Part shown: positions 16,709 through 24,512 of the stretch, one piece after another
Position numbering within the stretch: position 1 is the first letter of the stretch
How the letters are laid out: every line of letters starts with the position of its first letter
DNA from: CAZEMR01 sp964513465
GTDB taxonomy: Bacteria; Bacteroidota; Ignavibacteria; Kapaibacteriales; UBA2268
NCBI GenBank assembly: GCA_964513465.1
Contig: CAZEMR010000005.1
Coordinates: 16,854 to 80,853 of the forward strand
DNA length: 64,000 nucleotides
Reading direction: 5' to 3'
Translations under genes and position numbers: made by a program
Notes under the pieces: generated by a model
Seen by the model: the letters and a program-made list of their open reading frames with translations, nothing else
What the model was told of the DNA's origin: nothing
Database searches by the model: none

Positions 16709-17842
16709 TTATTTGGCTTCTGCAGAATAAAAGCCAATATCATCCGGCAGCAGCAGCTCTCCGAGTTTCTCTGCCGACGCAGGCTCGATATCCTCCGGTA
16801 TCTGCTGGCCGGTGGTGAAATACATCAGCGGAATCGGCTGCGATTCGAGCGCCGATATTGCCTCGCCCACTCCCGGGGTCTCGTCCAGCTTAGTCAGTAT
16901 CATCGATGTCGGGCCGGTCGCCCCGAATTTGCGGATTACCTCTGCCAGCATAGATTGACTGGCGCCCGCCGGCTGCACGAGAAACACGTTGTCGGCCGAG
17001 GACTTACGAACGTATTCGCTGATTTCCTGCAAATGCTTTTTATTCTGCTGGCTGCGGCCTGTTGTGTCTATATATATAAAATCAAAATTTTTCTCCGAAC
17101 GAACGATTTCATCCAGCTCCTCCGGCGAATATGCCGAACGATAGGGGAGATTGGCAATCGAGGCGTAAGTCTCGAGCTGCTCGGCGCCGCCTACCTTATG
17201 CGTATCGGCCGATACGACAAGCACCCGCGCCTGCATTACCAATCTTGTGATAATGGCCAGCTTAACGAGGGTCGTAGTCTTGCCAGAGCCCGTTGTGCCA
17301 GTAAATACGGCAATCTTACGGCCATCGGCCTGCTGAAGCGGCTCGACGCACCGGATATGCTCTGTGGCCAGCCTCCGTCCCTCCCTGATTGCCTCGGTCA
17401 GATCGCCCGGGTCTGCGCTGCCGCTTATCTTTCCGGCAATCCGGAGCGCGAGATTTTCCTCCATGCCGGACTTGCGCAATGCGAGGAAAATCCGCCCGGG
17501 AATGTCGCCGAGCGAGGCAGCATATTTATATTTCACCGAATCGGACACACCGCTCAGCAGCGTTCTGATCTTCTCGATTTCAGAGAAAATATCGCCTGCA
17601 GTTTTGACAAATGTCCGGGCGTCGGAATGCACCTCAGGGCGCGGCTCTTTTGGCGGTGCTTTCGCAGTTCTACGGTTTTTGCCGGGGCGGTCGTCTATGG
17701 CTGCCACGAGCTCTACACCCTCTCCATTCTCGGAGTCGTGCACCGTGCGGCTGGAGAGCACCACTGCGTCTTCGCCGAGCTCGGACTTGATCAGCGCTTT
17801 GCCTTCGGCGAGCGATTTTGCTTTATATTTTTTAATTCTCAT
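16709..17842 (-). CDS. flhF: flagellar biosynthesis GTPase FlhF
   Basis: A 377-residue SRP-type GTPase: the basic N-terminal start MRIKKYKAKSLAEGKALIKSELGEDAVVLSSR is diagnostic of FlhF, then an N-domain-like helical bundle, and a G domain with GTTGSGKTTTLVKLA (G1), VSADTHKVGGAEQLETYA, YIDTTGRSQQNK (G3) and LTKLDETPGVGEAISAL (G4/G5). FlhF places the flagellum at the pole. It heads a seven-gene minus-strand operon. No flhA or other export gene precedes it; instead a divergent transketolase gene lies upstream. Confidence 0.93.
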   Translation of the reverse strand: MRIKKYKAKSLAEGKALIKSELGEDAVVLSSRTVHDSENGEGVELVAAIDDRPGKNRRTAKAPPKEPRPEVHSDARTFVKTAGDIFSEIEKIRTLLSGVSDSVKYKYAASLGDIPGRIFLALRKSGMEENLALRIAGKISGSADPGDLTEAIREGRRLATEHIRCVEPLQQADGRKIAVFTGTTGSGKTTTLVKLAIITRLVMQARVLVVSADTHKVGGAEQLETYASIANLPYRSAYSPEELDEIVRSEKNFDFIYIDTTGRSQQNKKHLQEISEYVRKSSADNVFLVQPAGASQSMLAEVIRKFGATGPTSMILTKLDETPGVGEAISALESQPIPLMYFTTGQQIPEDIEPASAEKLGELLLPDDIGFYSAEAK

Positions 17843-18061
17843 ATTGCATTAAATATAATATTCCCATGGTATTTTCAGGGAATCAACAAGAAAAAACTAT
17901 GCCAGAGTTAATTCCATTATTTTTGCAAATTAATTTCAAAATTCCGATCCATCAAGTGGTAAAAGTACGTAAAACCATGAAGGATATTATTTTGAGTAAA
18001 TATAATCTTAATATAAGATTAAAAATGTGTTAATCAACAAGGTAAATTTGATAAATTTTCG

Positions 18062-18069
18062 TACCTTTG
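18062..18069 (+). promoter_or_regulatory. candidate -7 box TAnnTTTG for the transketolase operon
   Basis: TACCTTTG lies 36 bases before the ATG at 18106 and fits the FCB-type -7 consensus. No good -33 TTTG is seen at the usual spacing, so this is tentative. The rest of the 17843-18105 divergent gap is AT-rich with a small hairpin at 18004-18020. Confidence 0.35.
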
Positions 18070-18105
18070 AGTTTCCGTATTTTACAGAATTTGCGAGAAA
18101 GGATC

Positions 18106-18987
18106 ATGGCAATAAAAGTTGAATTTCCCGACACTACTTTCGAGAACAAACGGCGCTCGCCCGACGAATTTGCGCCAATCGCCAACGAAATCCGCCAGGA
18201 TATTATAAAAAGCCTCGTGCTCGCCGGATCCGGCCACAGCGGCGGTCCGCTCGGCATCAGCGACATCATGGCCGTCCTCTATTTCGGCGGATATATGCGC
18301 TATAAATCAGACGACCCGCGCTGGAACGGCCGCGACCGTTTCGTGCTAAGTGCCGGCCACATGGCGCCCGTGCTCTATTCCACGCTCGCCCGCGCAGGAT
18401 TTTTCCCCGCAGAAGAGCTTTCGACTCTGCGCAAATACGGCAGCCGGCTGCAGGGCCACCCCGGATTCGATATGGAGCTTCCAGGCATCGAGACTTCGAG
18501 CGGCTCGCTGGGCCAGGGCATCTCGATTGCCGTCGGAATGGCCATGAGCGACAAACTCGTCGATAAGTCCGACCGCCTCGTGTTTTCGATCACCGGCGAT
18601 GGCGAAATCCAGGAAGGCTCGGCATGGGAGGCCGCTATGAGCGCTGGCAATTATAAATTGAACAACCTATGCTGGATTGTCGACAACAACGACTGCCAGA
18701 TAGACGGCCGGGTGAAGGATGTCATGAGCATCTATCCCGTGGATAAAAAATTCGAGGCCTTCAATTTCGATGTAATCAATATCGACGGCCATAATTACGA
18801 AGAAATTGTAGCAGCATTCGATAAATTCATCGAAAACAGCAAAGCCGAATCCGGCCGCCCGACCTGCATAATAGCGCAGACATATATGGGCAAGGGCGTT
18901 TCGTTCATGCACGACCAGTTTTCCTGGCACGGCAATCCGCCCAACGAACAGCAGGCCGAAAAAGCGCTCGCGGAATTAAATAAATAA
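18106..18987 (+). CDS. tktA1: transketolase, N-terminal (ThDP-binding) subunit
   Basis: A 293-residue split transketolase subunit. The ATG at 18106 has GAAAGGA before it. Visible motifs: GHSGGPLGISDIMAVLYF, RFVLSAGHMAPVLYS, and the thiamine diphosphate site GDGEIQEGSAWEAAMSAGNYKLNN (GDG then NN spacing) and VDNNDCQIDG. Transketolase moves two-carbon units in the pentose phosphate pathway. The pyrimidine-binding half is the next gene, 34 bases away. The symbol is only a label for the N half. Confidence 0.92.
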   Translation: MAIKVEFPDTTFENKRRSPDEFAPIANEIRQDIIKSLVLAGSGHSGGPLGISDIMAVLYFGGYMRYKSDDPRWNGRDRFVLSAGHMAPVLYSTLARAGFFPAEELSTLRKYGSRLQGHPGFDMELPGIETSSGSLGQGISIAVGMAMSDKLVDKSDRLVFSITGDGEIQEGSAWEAAMSAGNYKLNNLCWIVDNNDCQIDGRVKDVMSIYPVDKKFEAFNFDVINIDGHNYEEIVAAFDKFIENSKAESGRPTCIIAQTYMGKGVSFMHDQFSWHGNPPNEQQAEKALAELNK

Positions 18988-19021
18988 GAAATTATGTTGA
19001 AATAAATATATCAGAATTGTA

Positions 19022-20041
19022 ATGAAAAAGTTTGAAAAGCTTGGCAAAAAGCCCACACGCCATGGATTCGGCGAAGGACTGGTCGAACTCGGCCGGCGCC
19101 ACGACAACGTAGTCGTGCTCGGCGGCGATATCACCGGCTCGGTGATGACATCGTATTTCCGGGATGAATTCCCCGATCGCTTCTTCTCTATCGGAGTGGC
19201 CGAACAAAACGCCACCACAATCGCCGCGGGAATGGCCCTTTCAGGCAAGATCGCGTTTTTCTCGAGCTACAGCGCATTTGCCGCCTTCCGCAATGCCGAC
19301 CAGCTCCGGATTTCCGTTTGTTATAACAATATCGACGTCAAAATCGGCGGCGGACACTCCGGCATCACCGTCGGCCCGGACGGCGCCACCCATCAGTCGC
19401 TCGAAGAAGTCTCCCTATTGCGCGCGCTTCCGAATCTGACGCTCGTCGTTCCCTGCGATTTTGCGGAAGCCAAAAAAGCCACAATCGCCGTCGGCGAAAA
19501 GCCCGGTCCGGCATATATCCGCTTCGGACGCTCGGCAGTGCCCAAATTCACGACCGAGGATACCCCATTTGAGCTTGGCCGCGCTGAAGTATTCCGCGAG
19601 GGCAATGACGTTACGCTCGTCGCCTGCGGACTGCTCGTATGGGAGGCGCTGCTCGCAGCCGAGGAACTCGAAAAACGACACGGAATCCAGGCCCGAGTGA
19701 TTAATAATCATACGATTAAGCCGATCGACAGCCTGACCCTTACCCAGGCCGCCCGCGAAACCGGCGCAATAGTCACAGCCGAAGAGCACCAGGTGCACGG
19801 CGGACTCGGCGCAGCGGTAGCCGAAGTAGTCGTCAAAAATTATCCCGTGCCGATGGAATTCGTCGGAGTCAAGGATCAATTCGGCGGCAGCGGCGAACCC
19901 GAAGAGCTTCAGGTCAAATTCGGCCTGACTTGGAAAGAAATATACGCATCGGCCATCCGCGCGATCGAGCGCAAAGACCGCGGATTCAACGGCGAAGTAC
20001 GTAAATTGACCGACATTGCCGAATTTTCCGAAGGATTATAA
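19022..20041 (+). CDS. tktA2: transketolase, C-terminal subunit
   Basis: A 339-residue partner of the preceding gene: pyrimidine-binding domain with the catalytic Glu region (FFSIGVAEQNATTIAAGMAL), then KIGGGHSGITVGPDGATHQSLEE, and a C-terminal transketolase domain (NNHTIKPID, TAEEHQVHGGLGAAVAEV). Split transketolases are common in archaea and many bacteria, including FCB members. Translation is likely coupled to the N subunit, and a terminator follows at 20097. Confidence 0.92.
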   Translation: MKKFEKLGKKPTRHGFGEGLVELGRRHDNVVVLGGDITGSVMTSYFRDEFPDRFFSIGVAEQNATTIAAGMALSGKIAFFSSYSAFAAFRNADQLRISVCYNNIDVKIGGGHSGITVGPDGATHQSLEEVSLLRALPNLTLVVPCDFAEAKKATIAVGEKPGPAYIRFGRSAVPKFTTEDTPFELGRAEVFREGNDVTLVACGLLVWEALLAAEELEKRHGIQARVINNHTIKPIDSLTLTQAARETGAIVTAEEHQVHGGLGAAVAEVVVKNYPVPMEFVGVKDQFGGSGEPEELQVKFGLTWKEIYASAIRAIERKDRGFNGEVRKLTDIAEFSEGL

Positions 20042-20096
20042 TTTTTTGAGAAAATAATTTTTAAATTTAATAGTTTTATATATATAACACATGATT

Positions 20097-20119
20097 AAGG
20101 CGGTTCGGGGAATCGCCTT
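20097..20119 (+). terminator. terminator-like stem-loop after the transketolase genes
   Basis: AAGGCGGTTC, loop GGG, GAATCGCCTT: a ten-pair stem with one G-T wobble. Only a short T run follows. Confidence 0.6.
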
Positions 20120-20154
20120 TCATGTTTTACCCAAAAATTATCCCGGCAAACAAA

Positions 20155-21666
20155 ATGAAACAGTTTTTAATCATAAATCTCCTCGTAATTTTTATGTTAT
20201 CACCCCTTTTTTCACAGGATGCTCCCGGCCCGGACGCAATCAGCTATCGCCCGGCGGCTCTGGCCGGCGCTTTCTATCCGGCCGACCCGGATACTCTCCG
20301 CAAACGAATCAATGAATATCTCGACCCCGACAAAGCCAAACGAATCCGCCCCGAAGCCGCAATCCACGGCATCGTAGTGCCCCATGCCGGCTATGACTAC
20401 AGCGGATGGGTGGCCGGCCGCGCCTTTCGCGAGATCGAAGGCCGCGGCTATGACGCAGTCGTCGTAATCGGGCCCAGCCACCGCGAGGTATTCGAAGGCG
20501 CGTCTATATACGACGGCGAGGCATACACCACCCCGCTCGGCAATGCGATGATCGACCAGGAGCTGGCCGATTCGATCGCCGCGGCGGATAATACGATAAT
20601 GCGTTCCCGCAAGGGCCACAGCCACGACCGCGGCAATTTCGAGAATTCGATCGAGGTGCAGATACCATTTCTGCAGGTCGTATTGCCGGATGTGCCGATT
20701 GTCCCCATCGCAATGGGAGCGCAGAATTACCACTCATCCGACGTACTGATGCAGGCAATCGTAAAGGCCGCCGAAGAGACCGGTCGCAGAATCCTGCTCG
20801 TCGGCAGCACCGATCTCTCGCATTATCATGATGTTACCGGCGCCCGCGAAATGGACATCCCGCTGGTGCAGACATTCGATAATTATGATTATATGAAATT
20901 GTCATATAAATTATTTGCGCGCGAATGGGAGGCCTGCGGCGCCGCACCGATGATCGCGGTTATGCTCACCGCAGAGCAGCTTGGCGCAAACAACGCAACC
21001 CCTTTGCTGTACGCAACATCAGCCGAAGCCCCCGGCGTAAAAACCAGCGACGACCGCGTCGTCGGCTATATGAGCGGCCTTTTGATGGAAGCGGATTTTG
21101 ACCCCTTCGGTAAATTCCCCGAACTCGACGAAGAGGAACGCGCGCGGCTGCTCGAAGCCGCAAAGGAATCCGTCAGCCGGAGCGTTGGCGCCGACACCAC
21201 AGCCGAACCCGGTGTGAGACTGGTCGATAAAGACCTGAGCGGACAATCTGCCGCATTCGTAACCCTTAAGAAAGAAGGCCAGTTGCGCGGGTGCATGGGC
21301 CACACTATTGCCGAAAAGAATTTATTGATGGAGGTCGAGGAATCCGCACGGATGGCAGCCACCCGCGATATGCGATTCCGGCCGGTGGCCCCCGACGAGC
21401 TCGATTCGCTCGATTTCGAAATCACCGTGCTGTCGCGCTTCAAACGCGTACTCGACACCGCTGAAGTCGAACCAGGCCGCGACGGCGTGTACCTCAGGCT
21501 TGGCCGCAGCGCAGGACTCTTCCTGCCGCAGGTGGCCACCGAACAGGGCTGGGACCGCGAGGCGCTGCTCGAAAACCTCGGCCAGAAGGCGGGGCTATCC
21601 CAAAACGCATACCAAATGCCCGAGGCCGAGCTGTTCATCTTCCGCTCTCTGATAATCGAGGAATAA
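20155..21666 (+). CDS. exported Memo-AMMECR1 fusion (AmmeMemoRadiSam B+A)
   Basis: A 503-residue protein. The ATG at 20155 opens a signal peptide (MKQFLIINLLVIFMLSPLFSQ); the ATG at 20122 lies at the end of a terminator stem and is less likely. Residues 30-310 are a Memo domain (AmmeMemoRadiSam B): HGIVVPHAGYDYSG, VVIGPSHRE, HSHDRGNFENSIEVQIPF and GSTDLSHYHD supply the metal-site His residues. Residues 325-500 are an AMMECR1 domain (system A): FVTLKKEGQLRGCMGH and LDSLDFEITVLS. The two are often neighbours with a radical SAM protein that is not present here. The signal peptide would place this fusion outside the cytoplasm. Function in bacteria is not settled. Confidence 0.85.
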   Translation: MKQFLIINLLVIFMLSPLFSQDAPGPDAISYRPAALAGAFYPADPDTLRKRINEYLDPDKAKRIRPEAAIHGIVVPHAGYDYSGWVAGRAFREIEGRGYDAVVVIGPSHREVFEGASIYDGEAYTTPLGNAMIDQELADSIAAADNTIMRSRKGHSHDRGNFENSIEVQIPFLQVVLPDVPIVPIAMGAQNYHSSDVLMQAIVKAAEETGRRILLVGSTDLSHYHDVTGAREMDIPLVQTFDNYDYMKLSYKLFAREWEACGAAPMIAVMLTAEQLGANNATPLLYATSAEAPGVKTSDDRVVGYMSGLLMEADFDPFGKFPELDEEERARLLEAAKESVSRSVGADTTAEPGVRLVDKDLSGQSAAFVTLKKEGQLRGCMGHTIAEKNLLMEVEESARMAATRDMRFRPVAPDELDSLDFEITVLSRFKRVLDTAEVEPGRDGVYLRLGRSAGLFLPQVATEQGWDREALLENLGQKAGLSQNAYQMPEAELFIFRSLIIEE

Positions 21667-21687
21667 TCCGGCAAAATATCTATATAT

Positions 21688-21718
21688 GGGGTGGCTGCGA
21701 ACCGGCCATCCTTTTTTT
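21688..21718 (+). terminator. rho-independent terminator
   Basis: GGGTGGC pairs with GCCATCC (one G-T wobble), then a run of T. It ends the Memo-AMMECR1 gene. Confidence 0.7.
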
Positions 21719-21797
21719 GGGAATGTAATATATATTTCTTGATGAGTTCAGTTGGATTCTATTTAAGAGTATACATTATTATTCAATAATAAAAAAA

Positions 21798-22523
21798 TCA
21801 AATTAATAATACCCAGAAAATATTCGAAATAATATTAATAAGAATCGAAATTAATATAGTAAACAAAATTGAAGCAAGAGGATACTTTTTGATAAACAGT
21901 TCGAACTTTAGAAGTCTTGGCTTTCTTATTTTCTTAAGCTCCCTTTCTAATTTATGGATATATTTTTCTGGTAGAGCTTTCATTCCAAAAAAAGCCTTAC
22001 AAGAATCGCAAATTACAGGATTTTCAGTATTATATATAACATCGTATTTATAGCCATTCATGTCAAATAAACATCCCCGTGTATCTCTATGTACAATACT
22101 GTAAACATCATCATTTGATATATCTTTAAGTGCCATTTTGATTAAGATTATTTCATAGATATTCTTTAATATAAAGTTTTCTATAGAAATATTATTGATA
22201 AATAGTAAATGATCAATATCCGCTATAGACAGGCAAGCACAATTTTGTCCGGTTCTATGCAGATAGAAATTATCATCGAAACGATAATTCATAATACCTA
22301 AAACAATATCAGAATATTTAATATTCTTCATGATATCCTCAGTCTCATCTCTTGAATAAACGATATCATATGTACCATAATCATTCGTTGGCCTGGGAAG
22401 ATTATCAAGTGTTTCGATCTGATCGATTATAAACAATTTTGATTTGAATTTCTTAAGTTTTTTTAAATCAAGTTCATGCCGCAGATTTCCCAGAATGACT
22501 ATTTTAATTTTTGTTATTGACAT
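21798..22523 (-). CDS. AT-rich orphan gene: hypothetical protein with C-terminal membrane helix
   Basis: A 241-residue protein not recognised. The N-terminal part resembles an alpha/beta fold (KIVILGNLRHELDL, YDIVYSRDE). Residues 145-154 read HRDTRGCLFD and are followed by C172-D-S-C175, a cluster of His, Cys and Asp that could bind metal or be catalytic. A basic helix (190-205) leads to a hydrophobic hairpin or helix (about 215-241). The gene is much richer in AT than its neighbours, stands alone on the minus strand between plus-strand genes, and a T9SS tail remnant lies just beyond its start, so acquisition by transfer is likely. It has a good AGGAGGAA leader. Confidence 0.7.
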   Translation of the reverse strand: MSITKIKIVILGNLRHELDLKKLKKFKSKLFIIDQIETLDNLPRPTNDYGTYDIVYSRDETEDIMKNIKYSDIVLGIMNYRFDDNFYLHRTGQNCACLSIADIDHLLFINNISIENFILKNIYEIILIKMALKDISNDDVYSIVHRDTRGCLFDMNGYKYDVIYNTENPVICDSCKAFFGMKALPEKYIHKLERELKKIRKPRLLKFELFIKKYPLASILFTILISILINIISNIFWVLLI

Positions 22524-22764
22524 TCCTTCCTCCTGTTAAGCTGTTTACGACTGATAATATGATTTTCGGTTAAAAATATTTTGGAATTAACTGGTAAAGA
22601 TGATATTTAAATAAGATACGAAATATTATAAAAATATATTCGATAAATATTGAAATCTTGCTTTATTACAAAATATTAGAAATATGTGGTTTTAAAATTA
22701 GAAATGTCTTGCAAAGATTGCATGGACTGAGTGCTTGATTATTTCAATTACAGAAATTTCATGA
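22524..22764. other. AT-rich spacer
   Basis: Promoter side of the orphan gene. Very AT-rich, with no coding frame, repeat or RNA gene that I can recognise. Confidence 0.5.
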
Positions 22765-22896
22765 AAAACTGGCGAACTTCCCGCCGGCACTCACGAATTC
22801 CGCTGGAACTCCGCGGCCATAGCCCCCGGCGCATATAATTGCGTGATAACAGGCAGGGGAGATGTCAGCGCAGAAAGAATCATCATCACGAGGTGA
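22765..22896 (+). pseudogene. T9SS sorting-tail remnant
   Basis: In the frame ending at TGA 22894-22896 the sequence reads ELPAGTHEFRWNS, then IAPGAYNCVITG and ERIIITR, which is the last 40 residues of a T9SS type A sorting domain. A stop (TGA 22762-22764) closes the frame upstream and there is no start. Base composition returns to the host's GC level exactly over this stretch, while the sequence on its left is AT-rich. Confidence 0.65.
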
Positions 22897-22982
22897 GCCG
22901 ATGCCCGCGTGAAATATTATCCGAAAAAATTCGTTTCTTAATAACTTATCGGATATGATTTCAAACGCTGACTTATATATTT

Positions 22983-24512
22983 ATGGCAAATTTCGAATCG
23001 AATGAATCCCCCAAAAAACGTCCCCGCATGAGGCGCCGGACGGTGGTCTCGCAGTCAAAAATCGATAATTTGAACATCCCGCTCGATGAGGATATTTTCC
23101 GCCGGCTCGGGCGGCTGGCCGAGGACGCAGGCTATAGGATATACCTCGTCGGCGGCTATGTCCGCGACCATTTTCTGAAGCGCCCGAATACGGATATCGA
23201 CTGCTCGGTGATCGGCGATTCGATTGATTTTGCCAAACGCGCCGCAGAGCGGTTTAATTCCAAAGCCGTGCTCTACGAAAAATTCCGCACCGCGCTTGTG
23301 CCGGTCGGGGAGTACAAGATCGAATTCGTGGGCACCCGCAAGGAGGAATATCTGCCCGATTCGCGCAAGCCGATCGTCACGGTCGGCACGCTCGAGGACG
23401 ACCTTCGCCGCCGCGATTTTACGGTCAATGCGATGGCCGTTTCGCTGAACGAAGACAATTTCGGAGAAGTGATCGACCTCTTCGGCGGGCTTCGCGACCT
23501 CGACGCAAAGCTATTGCGAACGCCGCTCGATCCGGTGGAAACATACAGCGACGACCCGCTGCGGATGATGCGGGCCGCAAGGTTTGCCGCGCAGCTCGGA
23601 TTCACAGTCGATCCGCCTTCGTTCGACGCAATCGGGAGAATGGCCGAACGCATCAAAATCGTATCGCAGGAGCGGGTCACGGACGAAATGCTGAAAATCC
23701 TCGAATCGCCCAATCCGGCTCATGGCTTCCGCATACTTCACGCAAGCGGCCTGCTTAAATATATATTCCCCGAACTCGAAGAGCTTGCCGGGGTGGACAT
23801 CGTCCAGGAAGACAGCAAAACATTCGGCCACAAAGACGTATTCAACCACACGCTGCAGGTGCTCGAGAACGTCGCAGGGCGTTCGGATAATCTCTGGCTG
23901 CGCTTCGCAGCTCTGGTGCACGATATTGCCAAGCCCCGCACCAAGAAATACGTGCCCGGCACCGGCTGGACATTCCACGGCCACGAAGAGCTCGGCGCGC
24001 GATATATGAAAAAATTATTCCGAAAAATGAAGCTTCCGATGGAGCATCTGCCGTACGTCGAAAAGCTCGTCCGGCTGCACCAGCGCCCGATGGCCCTCGT
24101 TGACGAGGGCGTTACCGATTCCGCTGTCCGCCGCCTGGCCGTTGCCGCCGACGATGCGCTCGACGACCTCTTTCTGCTATGCCGTTCGGACATCACCACC
24201 GGCAACCCGCGGCTGACCGAGCAGTATATGAATAATTACGAAATCGTCTGGCATAAGGTGCTCGAGGTGCAGGAAAAAGACCGCCTGCGCGCATTCCAGT
24301 CGCCCGTGCGTGGCGATGAGATCATGGAGGTGCTGGGTATCGAACCCTCGCGGATAGTCGGTGCAATCAAATCGGAGATAGAGGAGGCAATACTCGACGG
24401 CGTAATCCCGAACGAATACGATCCCGCCCGCGAATATTTTATGTCCCACAAGGACGAATGGCTGGAAAAATATCGAATGGAATTTAAGAATTTCCGGAAA
24501 AACCGGAATTAA
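22983..24512 (+). CDS. cca: CCA tRNA nucleotidyltransferase / poly(A) polymerase family with HD domain
   Basis: A 509-residue class II nucleotidyltransferase. After a basic 30-residue lead, the head shows YLVGGYVRDHFLKRPNTDIDCSVIG (G-G then the catalytic D-x-D), then EFVGTRKEEY and DDLRRRDFTVNAMAV. The neck follows (DDPLRMMRAARFAAQLGF), and an HD phosphohydrolase domain about residues 280-390 (FNHTLQVLENV, ALVHDIAKP, HGHEELGARYMKKLFR). It adds or repairs the CCA end of tRNA; poly(A) polymerase activity cannot be excluded by sequence. It overlaps the convergent nuclease gene by 4 bases. Confidence 0.9.
   Translation: MANFESNESPKKRPRMRRRTVVSQSKIDNLNIPLDEDIFRRLGRLAEDAGYRIYLVGGYVRDHFLKRPNTDIDCSVIGDSIDFAKRAAERFNSKAVLYEKFRTALVPVGEYKIEFVGTRKEEYLPDSRKPIVTVGTLEDDLRRRDFTVNAMAVSLNEDNFGEVIDLFGGLRDLDAKLLRTPLDPVETYSDDPLRMMRAARFAAQLGFTVDPPSFDAIGRMAERIKIVSQERVTDEMLKILESPNPAHGFRILHASGLLKYIFPELEELAGVDIVQEDSKTFGHKDVFNHTLQVLENVAGRSDNLWLRFAALVHDIAKPRTKKYVPGTGWTFHGHEELGARYMKKLFRKMKLPMEHLPYVEKLVRLHQRPMALVDEGVTDSAVRRLAVAADDALDDLFLLCRSDITTGNPRLTEQYMNNYEIVWHKVLEVQEKDRLRAFQSPVRGDEIMEVLGIEPSRIVGAIKSEIEEAILDGVIPNEYDPAREYFMSHKDEWLEKYRMEFKNFRKNRN

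Noticed and set aside
16700..17911. 403-codon open frame on the plus strand
   Set aside because: It is fully antisense to flhF, which has complete GTPase motifs. Its protein has no recognisable domain and no leader.
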